Source: Methanospirillum sp. (GTDB lineage Archaea > Halobacteriota > Methanomicrobia > Methanomicrobiales > Methanospirillaceae). Taken from it: a DNA stretch of 6,157 nucleotides. Positions 1 to 6,109 of this stretch are shown in pieces. Both the position numbers and the translations under genes were made by a program. The number at the start of each line of letters is the position of its first letter. The stretch's first letter is position 1. The stretch is taken from NCBI GenBank assembly GCA_028679485.1, contig JAJRBL010000247.1, forward strand, positions 1-6,157, written 5' to 3'. Under the pieces are notes generated by a model. That model made no database searches. It was not told the origin of the DNA and saw nothing but the letters and a program-made list of their open reading frames with translations.

Positions 1-107
1 GATATCCTTGGATCTCCTGCAAGCCGGCAGACTGTCGCGGCATCTTCCGTCGTAAAACCCCGTAAGAGTAACCTGTCAGTCTCAAGCGAGGGATAAGGGG
101 GAGTCAT
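1..107 (-). CDS. GNAT-family N-acetyltransferase (RimJ/RimL-like), N-terminal part only
   Basis: This partial gene begins at ATG 107-105 and runs off the left edge after 35 codons. The visible protein contains LETDRLLLRGFTTEDAATV followed by a GDPRI segment. That pattern, LETxRLxLRxF-x2-EDA-x(10)-DPxI, is the usual first strand and helix of RimJ/RimL-type acetyltransferases, which move an acetyl group from acetyl-CoA to a protein N-terminus or small amine. The acetyl-CoA binding loop lies outside the window, so substrate and completeness are unknown. The gene starts 14 bp after the stop of the TraB-family gene on the same strand, and an AGGGA stretch lies just before the ATG, so it is probably the next gene of that operon. 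Family assignment is fairly secure from the N-terminal motif; any specific function is not. Confidence 0.72.
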   Translation of the reverse strand, partial: MTPPYPSLETDRLLLRGFTTEDAATVCRLAGDPRI

Positions 108-121
108 GCTTCCCTTTGGGA

Positions 122-1330
122 TTACCATGGAAACAGGCTTGTGAATGCCGTCCACATGTTGGAGAATCCGTGACCGAGAAGGATGTTCGGATCGATGGCC
201 AGGATCGGGAATATGAAGATGAAGTACGCGAACGTCCCGAGAGTGCTGCCGACATTAGCCAGTGCCGCAACCAGGACAACCTTGAAGAGCGGAACTTTTC
301 GCATCTCTGTCAGGCTCTCGGCCTCCATGATCTTCCTGATATCCGAGCCGCGTGGCTTTCTTATTTTTGCCTCTGCTATCGCAGAGAACCATCCCGCTGC
401 GATAAGGGGATGCAGGGCAGAAACCGGACTGACCAGGAATCCCACGATACCTGATATCGGGTGGCCTCCGGCGATTATGGTAAAGATGAAGGTAAGGACT
501 CCATGCATCAGGATCCAGTACACGAGCGCCATGAGGAGAACGTCGGTCCCGACCCCGGAGAATAAAATGGCGATTATCATCAGTGCAAAGACAAGGGTGA
601 CAATTACTCCGAAGATAAGGCCCCACGGTCGCGATTTCACCTGCGCAGTCAGGTTTTCGACCGGCGGGAGCAGCGAGGGATCAGCAAGATATTTTTCGAT
701 CCCCTTCCGGTGCCCTGCCCCGACCACGGCGAGAACCCGTTCGTTCCCTGAGGCGAGGCGAAGAAGATTATGGGACATGTATGCATCGCGTTCGCCGATC
801 AGGGCCTCCGCCCCCCTTGGCGAATATTTGTAAAACTCTTCCATCGCTGCCTCGACGATATTCTCTTTCTTCAGCTCCTCGATGTCGATGATATCGCCGC
901 TCTTGTCAGCCACCATCATCGAACCGATGAGCGCATAAAACATCTTCAGTTTTTCCCAGAGAGACATCGCGCCCCAGAACCGGTGGAGAGTACTCCTGAT
1001 GTCGCGATCGATGAGGGCCAGTCTTACTCCCCGTTCTTCAGCCACCATGATAGCGGCTTTCATCTCGGCACCAGGCTCCACCCCGACATCCATGCCGATC
1101 CTTCTCTGGATATATGCCAGGATCCACTGGACGAGAAGCTGGGTAAAGTTCTTTGCCTGCAGTATATCCTCGATCTCCGGATTCTGAAGTTGCTGCTTTA
1201 ATCCCAGGTACCTGCCCTGATCAAGTTCGATCGCAACCACATCAGGATGCCATTCATCTATGGCTGCGGTTACTTCCTCTACGCTTTTTTGTGAGACATG
1301 TGCCGTCCCGATTATGCGGATTTCACCCAT
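122..1330 (-). CDS. TraB/Tiki-family membrane protein (archaeal TraB domain protein)
   Basis: A 402-residue protein with two parts. The N-terminal soluble domain (about residues 1-225) has the TraB/Tiki hallmarks: GTAHVS at 8-13, IELD at 34-37, GERDAYM at 179-185 and VGAGHRKGI at 203-211. The two GxxH motifs and acidic residues are those thought to bind metal in Tiki proteases. The C-terminal part has about four hydrophobic stretches (near 237-257, 263-287, 291-316 and 349-378), so it is membrane-anchored. The family is named after an enterococcal pheromone-shutdown protein and also resembles EreA/ChaN; the role of the archaeal members is not established, so peptidase activity is inference. 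The ATG at 1330-1328 is preceded by AAGGA five bases upstream and overlaps the YkgJ-type gene by 8 bp, indicating translational coupling. All family motifs are intact and length is normal. Confidence 0.88.
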   Translation of the reverse strand: MGEIRIIGTAHVSQKSVEEVTAAIDEWHPDVVAIELDQGRYLGLKQQLQNPEIEDILQAKNFTQLLVQWILAYIQRRIGMDVGVEPGAEMKAAIMVAEERGVRLALIDRDIRSTLHRFWGAMSLWEKLKMFYALIGSMMVADKSGDIIDIEELKKENIVEAAMEEFYKYSPRGAEALIGERDAYMSHNLLRLASGNERVLAVVGAGHRKGIEKYLADPSLLPPVENLTAQVKSRPWGLIFGVIVTLVFALMIIAILFSGVGTDVLLMALVYWILMHGVLTFIFTIIAGGHPISGIVGFLVSPVSALHPLIAAGWFSAIAEAKIRKPRGSDIRKIMEAESLTEMRKVPLFKVVLVAALANVGSTLGTFAYFIFIFPILAIDPNILLGHGFSNMWTAFTSLFPW

Positions 1331-1871
1331 AATATTCCTTTATTCCCTCGCCGTCGATCACGACCGGCCTGTCTTCCGGGACGATTGCGGACTGCAGGAT
1401 CTCCCGGATACGATCTTCTTCCTCTTGTTCATAATCAAGGCGCATGCAGAGAGTAAATGCCAGATCCAATGGTCTTTCCGTCTCTTTGAGGGAGCCGATC
1501 CCCAGGCAGGGATGAACTTTTAGTCCTTCTTCTGTCAGCATGAAAGGATATGTCCGGCAGATCCAGGGACGTGATGCATAAATCAGGCAGGTATTGTCCC
1601 TGAGAAACATGCAGTGATCTTCTTTCCGCCGGATTACCCATCCAAAGGTGTATTCCCTGCCTGAATCATGTATTTTTGAGGGGTACGGCGTTACGATCTC
1701 TTCAAAGGCGAGACCGCTTGCATCCATCATCCTCCTGATCTCCTCAGGGCCCACCATCACGAGATTTGATCCCGGTTCGGTCTCACGGCAGCAGGAACCA
1801 CAGGAGAGGCATGAGAAACCGGTATCCCGGATCTGATCTGTCAAAGTCCTTTTCGGTTGATTATTCGCCAT
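1323..1871 (-). CDS. YkgJ-family cysteine cluster protein (UPF0153-type, putative metal binding)
   Basis: A 182-residue soluble protein with the YkgJ/CxxCxxCC signature. It carries C21-x2-C24-x2-C27-C28 near the N-terminus, then C87-x7-C95 and the diagnostic IYASRPWICRTYPF block (97-110, with C105), plus C122 in HPCLG. These cysteines are thought to coordinate a zinc or iron-sulfur centre; biochemical function is not known for most members, and some are annotated only as putative zinc/iron chelators. The start ATG overlaps the guaAA stop as TAATG (positions 1873-1869), and its own TGA overlaps the TraB-family start, so it is translated as the middle member of a coupled trio. No transmembrane segment or signal peptide is seen. 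The C-terminal 40 residues are acidic and charged. The family call is secure; a role as metal carrier or oxidoreductase is only inference. Confidence 0.9.
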   Translation of the reverse strand: MANNQPKRTLTDQIRDTGFSCLSCGSCCRETEPGSNLVMVGPEEIRRMMDASGLAFEEIVTPYPSKIHDSGREYTFGWVIRRKEDHCMFLRDNTCLIYASRPWICRTYPFMLTEEGLKVHPCLGIGSLKETERPLDLAFTLCMRLDYEQEEEDRIREILQSAIVPEDRPVVIDGEGIKEYYG

Positions 1872-2422
1872 TATTGACAGATCCGGTTGAAATTTTCGAA
1901 TATCCTGTATCCTTCAAAGGTATGGCTGACTTCAGGATGCCACTGGATTCCGAATATCGGAAGTTTGTGATGGGATATTGCCTCATTGGTACAGATTGAA
2001 GAGGTAGCCAGCCTGCTAAATCCTTCAGGGAGGCTGACAACCTCGTCGGCATGAGATGCCCAGACCTGCATGACATCCGGGTAGCCTGAGAGGACTGCAT
2101 CCTGTTCCAGCACCGTAATCTCTACCGCTCCGTATCCTCCTTTTTTCCCTGACTCGACCTTCCCGCCGAACTCCTGTGCAATGACATGGAGGCCGAGGCA
2201 GATCCCGAGGACCGGTTTTTCAAGATGGAGGTACAGGCGTGAAGAACCTGCCCGCGAGATATCAGGGCCCCCCCCGAGAATTACTCCCCTGCATCCGGTT
2301 TTTACCTCCTCCGCCGGGGTATCGTTGGGGACAAGCTTCGCATCAATATCAAGATCGCGAAGGGCCCTGAGAATGAGATGGTTGAACTGGCCAAAATTAT
2401 TGACCACATAGAGGGGAAGCAT
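1871..2422 (-). CDS. guaAA: GMP synthase [glutamine-hydrolysing] subunit A (glutaminase subunit)
   Basis: Class I glutamine amidotransferase subunit of the split archaeal GMP synthase. It hydrolyses glutamine and passes ammonia to the separate GuaAB subunit, which aminates XMP to GMP; GuaAB is not in the window. Numbering from ATG 2422 (183 aa), the protein has LPLYVVNNFGQFNHLI at the N-terminus, the oxyanion loop LGGGPD (49-54), the nucleophile C75 in LGICLGLH, and the HPE dyad H162/E164 in QWHPEV. ASHADEV (123-129) is also typical. The frame is open to an ATG at 2458, giving a 12-residue extension directly abutting the cobT stop. I prefer 2422 because the family normally begins at the MLPxYVVNN strand, although neither start has a strong SD. 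The glycine loop is encoded by a run of eight G. Function is near certain; the start is less so. Confidence 0.93.
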   Translation of the reverse strand: MLPLYVVNNFGQFNHLILRALRDLDIDAKLVPNDTPAEEVKTGCRGVILGGGPDISRAGSSRLYLHLEKPVLGICLGLHVIAQEFGGKVESGKKGGYGAVEITVLEQDAVLSGYPDVMQVWASHADEVVSLPEGFSRLATSSICTNEAISHHKLPIFGIQWHPEVSHTFEGYRIFENFNRICQ

Positions 2423-2458
2423 CTGCCGCATATATTGGACTGGTGAGTAGATATGCAT

Positions 2459-3493
2459 TCAGGGACTGTACCCGGTTACAAACGAAACAATGGATCCGGT
2501 GATCTCGTCGGGGGTAAAACCCATAAGTGAACCCAGCATCATGGCTCCACCGCATCCCATCCCCTCCTTTACCTCCCCGATACAGTACCTTTTCAGGCCG
2601 GAATGGGCAATATTTCCGAAATCAGGGTCAACATACGTGATGGGAACACCGATATCACGTGCCGTTTTATCGCAGCTTGCATGGGGATCATCCCTGACAT
2701 ACACCGTCGTTACCACTTCAGGCACCTGTCTGCCGAGTGCTTTCACCACCGCAGCAACAGCCAGCATCTGTGTCCCCCCGGCTAGGAATGCCGGTCCCTG
2801 AAATCCTTCCAGTAAACCTGCTGCCACTGCCATCATGGGATCGCCCGTCTCTCTCACCACGGTAAGGGATCCTTCCGTGATCTTCCCGCATCTCCGGTAT
2901 ACCGAGGAGAATATCTCCTCTTTTATCGGGTTTCTGCTTTGAACCGATGCTCCGCTTACCTTTGCGTCGTATCCCAGGAATTTCAGCACCGAGTGGGCGG
3001 TAGTGGTGCCTCCGGGAACGCATTCACCAATAACAAGGAGATCGTAGGCAGAAAGCAGTGTACCGATCCGTCTCCCGTTTTCATACAGCCTGCATGCATC
3101 AGGTACCGCAGGAGAGAGCCGCGGATCAGTTCCTGCCTGTCCTTTCATGTCCAATACCGGTATCGTGGGTTCGTGAACAAGGCCTGCATTGATGAAAAGA
3201 CAGGGTATTCCGGTGAGATCGATGACTGCCCTGGTTATCGAGGCAGGAGTAGGACAACCGGTGGGAGTATTCGGGGTAGCATCGGAACTGGATATTTTTC
3301 CCTGCCAGATGAGTTCTGCATCGAGAATGGGAACCAGAAGGGAACCCTGGGGATCAGGTCCCGCACCGGAAAGACCGGGTACGGTTGAGAGGAGGGTGTT
3401 TGCCAGAATTCCTATAAACAGGGGTTTTTTCGGGTGAACCGTGGGAACACGTGACAGGAAGACCATCAGTACTGTGTACCCTGTTATCAGCAT
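2459..3493 (-). CDS. cobT: Archaeal CobT (UPF0284): nicotinate-nucleotide-dependent phosphoribosyltransferase
   Basis: A 344-residue protein of the UPF0284/TIGR00303 family, the archaeal counterpart of bacterial CobT. It activates the lower-ligand base of cobamides by transferring ribose phosphate from nicotinate mononucleotide to give an alpha-ribotide. Conserved blocks visible are SGAG (42-45), TPTGCPTPASITRA (76-89), GECVPGGTTTA (156-166), AGGTQM (238-243) and KEGMGCGGAMML (309-320). E310 in the last block may correspond to the catalytic glutamate of bacterial CobT, which is inference. ATG 3493-3491 has GAGAGG four bases upstream and is preferred over a TTG just before it and over an in-frame ATG at 3466. 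The stop directly abuts or nearly abuts guaAA, so cobT heads the minus-strand operon. It is divergent from cobS, which uses its product. The exact lower-ligand base cannot be read from sequence. Confidence 0.9.
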   Translation of the reverse strand: MLITGYTVLMVFLSRVPTVHPKKPLFIGILANTLLSTVPGLSGAGPDPQGSLLVPILDAELIWQGKISSSDATPNTPTGCPTPASITRAVIDLTGIPCLFINAGLVHEPTIPVLDMKGQAGTDPRLSPAVPDACRLYENGRRIGTLLSAYDLLVIGECVPGGTTTAHSVLKFLGYDAKVSGASVQSRNPIKEEIFSSVYRRCGKITEGSLTVVRETGDPMMAVAAGLLEGFQGPAFLAGGTQMLAVAAVVKALGRQVPEVVTTVYVRDDPHASCDKTARDIGVPITYVDPDFGNIAHSGLKRYCIGEVKEGMGCGGAMMLGSLMGFTPDEITGSIVSFVTGYSP

Positions 3494-3506
3494 CAACCTC
3501 TCGTAT
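3494..3506. repeat. Direct repeat copy 1 in the cobT-cobS divergent region
   Basis: The plus strand reads caacctctcgtat here and caacctctagtat at 3532-3544, 12 of 13 bases identical with 38 bp between starts. This copy directly abuts the cobT start codon, and its reverse complement supplies the GAGAGG that acts as a plausible cobT ribosome-binding site, so part of the match may be explained by that. The repeat is seen; any regulatory role is a guess. Confidence 0.5.
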
Positions 3507-3531
3507 CAAAGTCTCTATCCCTGAGCGATTC

Positions 3532-3544
3532 CAACCTCTAGTAT
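3532..3544. repeat. Direct repeat copy 2, just upstream of cobS
   Basis: Second copy of the 13-bp imperfect direct repeat, ending two bases before the cobS ATG at 3547. It has no coding role if cobS starts there, and on the plus strand it is not SD-like. Two copies about 38 bp apart, one next to each divergent start codon, could be binding sites for a regulator of both cobamide genes, but no known consensus is matched. Confidence 0.45.
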
Positions 3545-3546
3545 TC

Positions 3547-4287
3547 ATGATAAGCGCAATCCGTGCCCTCCTTCAGTTCACCACCGTATTGCCGCTGGGA
3601 AAGACTGCCCCTTTTATTGACTTTGCACGTAATTCATGGCTTTATCCCCTTGCCGGCTATGTCACCGGGGGGATTGCTGCAGGAGTCCTGTACCTCCTGT
3701 CAGCACTATCTTTACCCCCTTTAATACAGGCCGTGATTGCAGTCGGGGTTATTATTCTGGTCTCCGGGGCAAACCACCTGGACGGTCTTTTTGATCTGGG
3801 GGACGGACTAATGGCGCACGGGAGCAGAGAGAAGAGGATTCACGCTCTTACCGATCGCCAGATCGGGACCGGAGGAACTGCCCTGGGACTGATGGTTACT
3901 CTGCTTGCAATCGTATCGCTGGGTTCGTGTACACCGGGATATATCGCAGCATCAGCATTGATCCTCGCAGAAACCGGGGCGAAATGGGGTATGGCCTCCC
4001 TGACCATCCTGGGAAAGCCGTTTCATGAGGGATTGCATGAGTCCCTGCATAAAGAAGCGAAATTATGGTTTTTTATCCCTGCCACGCTCCTTATCCTTCC
4101 TGCATGCCTGCTTCCCCTTTCTCCGGAGGCCCTGGCCGGGGCAGCCTGTTCAGTCGTTGCGGTCCCTCTGGTGACGTGTATAGTTGCCCAGAATCTTTTC
4201 GGAGGAGTAAACGGCGATGTTACCGGTGCAACGGGGGAGATATCCCGGGCAGTCATCCTGGCTGTCGTCGTCAGTATCATGGCCTGA
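3547..4287 (+). CDS. cobS: Adenosylcobinamide-GDP ribazoletransferase (cobalamin synthase CobS)
   Basis: A 246-residue integral membrane enzyme that joins adenosylcobinamide-GDP to alpha-ribazole or its phosphate, closing the cobamide nucleotide loop. The family N-terminus IRALLQFTTVLPLGK begins right after ATG 3547. The catalytic aspartate block NHLDGLFDLGDGLMAHG (76-92, with D79, D83 and D86) is followed by RxxxLTDRQIGTGG (97-110), and the C-terminal GGVNGDVTGATGEISR (219-234) is also conserved. Hydrophobic segments lie near 36-72, 111-145, 173-191 and 196-216. The frame is open upstream to a GTG at 3451, but that would add 32 residues not found in the family and run into cobT, so 3547 is chosen. 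No SD is seen, so the message may be leaderless or nearly so. It is divergent from cobT, whose product it consumes, and convergent with the next gene. Confidence 0.93.
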   Translation: MISAIRALLQFTTVLPLGKTAPFIDFARNSWLYPLAGYVTGGIAAGVLYLLSALSLPPLIQAVIAVGVIILVSGANHLDGLFDLGDGLMAHGSREKRIHALTDRQIGTGGTALGLMVTLLAIVSLGSCTPGYIAASALILAETGAKWGMASLTILGKPFHEGLHESLHKEAKLWFFIPATLLILPACLLPLSPEALAGAACSVVAVPLVTCIVAQNLFGGVNGDVTGATGEISRAVILAVVVSIMA

Positions 4288-4307
4288 GAGGGCAGGTCCT
4301 GGACAAT

Positions 4308-4616
4308 TTACCCGCGTGTCCTGAACCGGGGAGCATATCCCCCGTCTTTTTCGTCTTCGCAGGCTACTGCAGAACCGTCACGCACAAGACTGTTGAACTG
4401 CATGGCTGCTTCCATGAGGATCTCCGGCGGGACTGACCCTCCCTTGATCTGGGATGATGCGTTATCATACGGGGAAGGCATCACCCGCGCCCCAACCAGA
4501 ATTCCCTTACAATTCAGACAATATGAGCACTTGGTGTGAACAGGAACCTTCCCTGAAGTGCATTCAACATATGCCTTATCTGAACCCTGCTCTCGGAGAA
4601 TCGGAAGTGACTTCAT
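4308..4616 (-). CDS. Conserved-looking small protein with CxxCxxC cluster, function unknown
   Basis: A 102-residue protein I do not recognise. Its N-terminal third has C19-x10-C30-x2-C33-x2-C36 in a VECTSGKVPVHTKCSYCLNC context, the kind of spacing that binds zinc or an iron-sulfur centre; a fifth cysteine (C86) lies near the C-terminus. The middle has GARVMPSPYDN, then a probable helix around 64-79. No membrane segment or signal peptide is present. Reasons to believe it is real are the clean ATG at 4616, the length filling the space between cobS (20 bp, convergent) and the EF-1alpha promoter region, and the ordered cysteines. It may be transcribed from the divergent region 4617-4812, where the minus strand has a weak TATA-like AGTATAACAA near 4655-4664. 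No strong SD is visible. Possible roles are a small zinc-ribbon protein or a redox protein; neither is supported further. Confidence 0.7.
   Translation of the reverse strand: MKSLPILREQGSDKAYVECTSGKVPVHTKCSYCLNCKGILVGARVMPSPYDNASSQIKGGSVPPEILMEAAMQFNSLVRDGSAVACEDEKDGGYAPRFRTRG
4347..4351 (+). terminator. Possible T-tract terminator for cobS
   Basis: A TTTTT run within cgtctttttcgtcttc lies about 60 bp past the cobS stop. Archaeal RNA polymerase can terminate at short T-tracts without a hairpin, and no strong hairpin is visible in 4288-4346. It falls inside the 3' part of the convergent cysteine-cluster gene. The call is weak. Confidence 0.22.
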
Positions 4617-4710
4617 AACTAATCAGATCTTTCCCCTGAAAACCTATTATTCATTTGTTATACTGTCTGGAACTCTCCATCGGAAGGTCATATGATAATG
4701 CCTCCGTAAT

Positions 4711-4724
4711 GAAACATATAAAAA
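4711..4724 (+). promoter_or_regulatory. Archaeal BRE/TATA promoter of the EF-1alpha gene
   Basis: The sequence gaaacatataaaaa fits an archaeal B-recognition element (gaaac) followed by a TATA box (atataaaaa) and is the best such match in the 196-bp divergent gap. With the usual spacing of about 25 bp, transcription should start near 4743-4748, giving a leader of about 65-70 nt before the EF-1alpha ATG. The TATA core is nearly symmetrical, so some minus-strand use cannot be excluded. Confidence 0.65.
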
Positions 4725-4788
4725 GGACTTCTATCAAATATGTAATACTCGCATAACCGGGCTGTGCATTGCAGTTCTGATATCGTGC

Positions 4789-4803
4789 GGAGGTATTGGA
4801 GGA
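4789..4803 (+). promoter_or_regulatory. Tandem Shine-Dalgarno motifs before EF-1alpha
   Basis: Two SD-like hexamers, GGAGGT at 4789-4794 and GGAGGA at 4798-4803, lie nine bases apart. The second is nine bases from the ATG at 4813 and is well placed for initiation; the first is further away (18 bases). Both match the archaeal anti-SD sequence. They fix the start of this gene clearly. Confidence 0.75.
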
Positions 4804-4812
4804 TTTGTATAT

Positions 4813-6090
4813 ATGGCAACTGAGAAGCCCCACATAAACCTCGCTGTTATTGGTCACATCGACCATGGAAAATCGACTACGGTCGGGCGGCTGATGTATG
4901 ATGCAGGAGCAGTTCCTGCGCACATTGTTGAGCAGTACAAAAAGGAAGCAGAATCAAAGGGTAAGGGTTCCTTTGCATTCGCATGGGTTATGGACAGCCT
5001 TAAAGAAGAGCGTGAACGTGGTATTACCATCGATATCGCTCACAAGAGGTTCGACACGCCTAAGTACTACTTTACGGTTGTAGACTGTCCGGGGCACAGA
5101 GACTTCGTCAAGAACATGATCACCGGTGCATCCCAGGCAGATGCAGCAATCATCGTTGTTGCAGCCCCTGATGGTGTCATGGAACAGACAAAGGAGCACG
5201 TCTTCCTTTCGAAGACCCTTGGTATCAAACAGCTTATTGTTGCTATCAACAAGATGGATGCTTCAAATTACGAAGAAGCACGGTTCAACCAGGTCAAGGC
5301 TGATGTAGGTGCACTTCTGAAGATGGTAGGAACCAACCCTGACACGGTAAAGTTCATCCCAATCAGTGCATTCGAAGGCGACAATATCACCAAGAACAGT
5401 GACAAGATGTCCTGGTACAAAGGCAAACCGCTCTTTGCACTCCTTGATGAACTTGAAGTCCCTGACAAACCAACTGAAAAACCGCTCCGTATCCCGATCC
5501 AGGATGCATATTCAATCTCCGGTATCGGGACCGTTCCCGTCGGACGTGTTGAGACCGGTGTCCTGAAGAAAGGGATGAATGTCACTTTTATGCCTTCCAA
5601 CAAGACTGGTGAAGTAAAATCTATCGAGATGCACCACGAAGAAATTCCGCAGGCACTCCCGGGGGACAATATCGGGTTCAATGTCCGTGGTATTGGTAAG
5701 GATGATGTCCGTCGTGGTGATGTGTGTGGTACTGCAGATAACCCGCCGTCAGTCGCTGAGGAGTTTACCGCGCAGATCGTGGTTCTTCAGCACCCCAGTG
5801 CAATCACCGTCGGATATACCCCGGTATTCCACTGCCACACCGCCCAGACCGCCTGTACATTCAGTGAACTTGTCAAGAAACTGGATCCGCGGACTGGTCA
5901 GACGCTTGAAGAGAACCCAACCTTCCTCAAAGCCGGAGATGCCGCAATCATCAAGTGCCACCCGACCAAGCCCCTCTGCATTGAGAGTGCAAAGGAGTTC
6001 CCACAACTTGGACGGTTTGCAATTCGTGATATGGGCCAGACTATTGCTGCAGGCATGTGTATCAGCGTTGCCAAGAAGCAGATGCGCTAA
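4813..6090 (+). CDS. tuf: Translation elongation factor EF-1alpha (aEF1A)
   Basis: A 425-residue, full-length archaeal EF-1alpha, the GTPase that delivers aminoacyl-tRNA to the ribosomal A site. All G motifs are visible: P-loop GHIDHGKS (14-21), switch I RGITID with T72, DCPGH (91-95), NKMD (146-149) and SAF (185-187). Domain 2 runs from about 222 to 310 ([21 protein letters not shown]) and domain 3 from about 314 to the end, with the tRNA-binding block [11 protein letters not shown] (335-345). The GHIDHGKS form and the segment [20 protein letters not shown] (51-70) resemble Methanomicrobia proteins. It has its own TATA promoter and strong SD, and is followed after 19 bp by the S10 gene, the standard archaeal pairing. 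No frameshift or missing residue is seen. Confidence 0.98.
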   Translation: MATEKPHINLAVIGHIDHGKSTTVGRLMYDAGAVPAHIVEQYKKEAESKGKGSFAFAWVMDSLKEERERGITIDIAHKRFDTPKYYFTVVDCPGHRDFVKNMITGASQADAAIIVVAAPDGVMEQTKEHVFLSKTLGIKQLIVAINKMDASNYEEARFNQVKADVGALLKMVGTNPDTVKFIPISAFEGDNITKNSDKMSWYKGKPLFALLDELEVPDKPTEKPLRIPIQDAYSISGIGTVPVGRVETGVLKKGMNVTFMPSNKTGEVKSIEMHHEEIPQALPGDNIGFNVRGIGKDDVRRGDVCGTADNPPSVAEEFTAQIVVLQHPSAITVGYTPVFHCHTAQTACTFSELVKKLDPRTGQTLEENPTFLKAGDAAIIKCHPTKPLCIESAKEFPQLGRFAIRDMGQTIAAGMCISVAKKQMR

Positions 6091-6100
6091 CCCCATATTC

Positions 6101-6104
6101 GGTG
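6101..6104 (+). promoter_or_regulatory. Ribosome-binding site of the S10 gene
   Basis: A GGTG motif five bases before the ATG at 6110, complementary to the archaeal 16S rRNA tail. It is weaker than the EF-1alpha site, consistent with translation following that of the upstream gene across a 19-bp gap with no terminator. Confidence 0.5.
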
Positions 6105-6109
6105 TTATC

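Noticed and set aside
183..833. 216-codon open frame on the plus strand
   Set aside because: It is antisense to the TraB-family gene, whose motifs are intact. The translation is rich in R, P, S and T with no recognisable domain, as expected of a shadow frame in GC-rich sequence.
770..1201. 143-codon plus-strand frame opposite the TraB-family gene
   Set aside because: It has no family motif or convincing start signal and is wholly covered by a well-supported gene on the other strand.
2939..3388. 149-codon plus-strand frame opposite cobT
   Set aside because: It is antisense to conserved CobT blocks and its composition (R, G, S-rich) looks like an artefact.
3497..3546. Cobalamin riboswitch or clear TATA boxes between cobT and cobS
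   Set aside because: The gap is far too short for a cobalamin riboswitch, and only weak TTATCA-type matches are present, so no promoter is annotated there.
4288..4307. Small palindrome around gtcctggac after cobS as a hairpin terminator
   Set aside because: The arms are about four bases with a one-base loop, which cannot form a stable hairpin, and no T-run follows directly.
4065..4436. 123-codon plus-strand frame overlapping the end of cobS
   Set aside because: It is a shifted frame of cobS running into the opposite strand of the next gene. CobS is complete with its conserved C-terminal block, so no frameshift needs explaining.
4740..4745. Minimal start-stop ATG TAA upstream of EF-1alpha
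   Set aside because: It falls at or before the predicted transcription start (about 4743-4748), so it is probably not in the message.
4651..4923. 90-codon minus-strand frame across the EF-1alpha promoter and start
   Set aside because: It overlaps the promoter, the SD motifs and the first 37 codons of EF-1alpha and resembles no family.
5268..5681. 137-codon minus-strand frame inside EF-1alpha
   Set aside because: It is antisense to a highly conserved gene and serine-rich, typical of a shadow frame. The same applies to the 128-codon minus-strand frame at 5749-6135.
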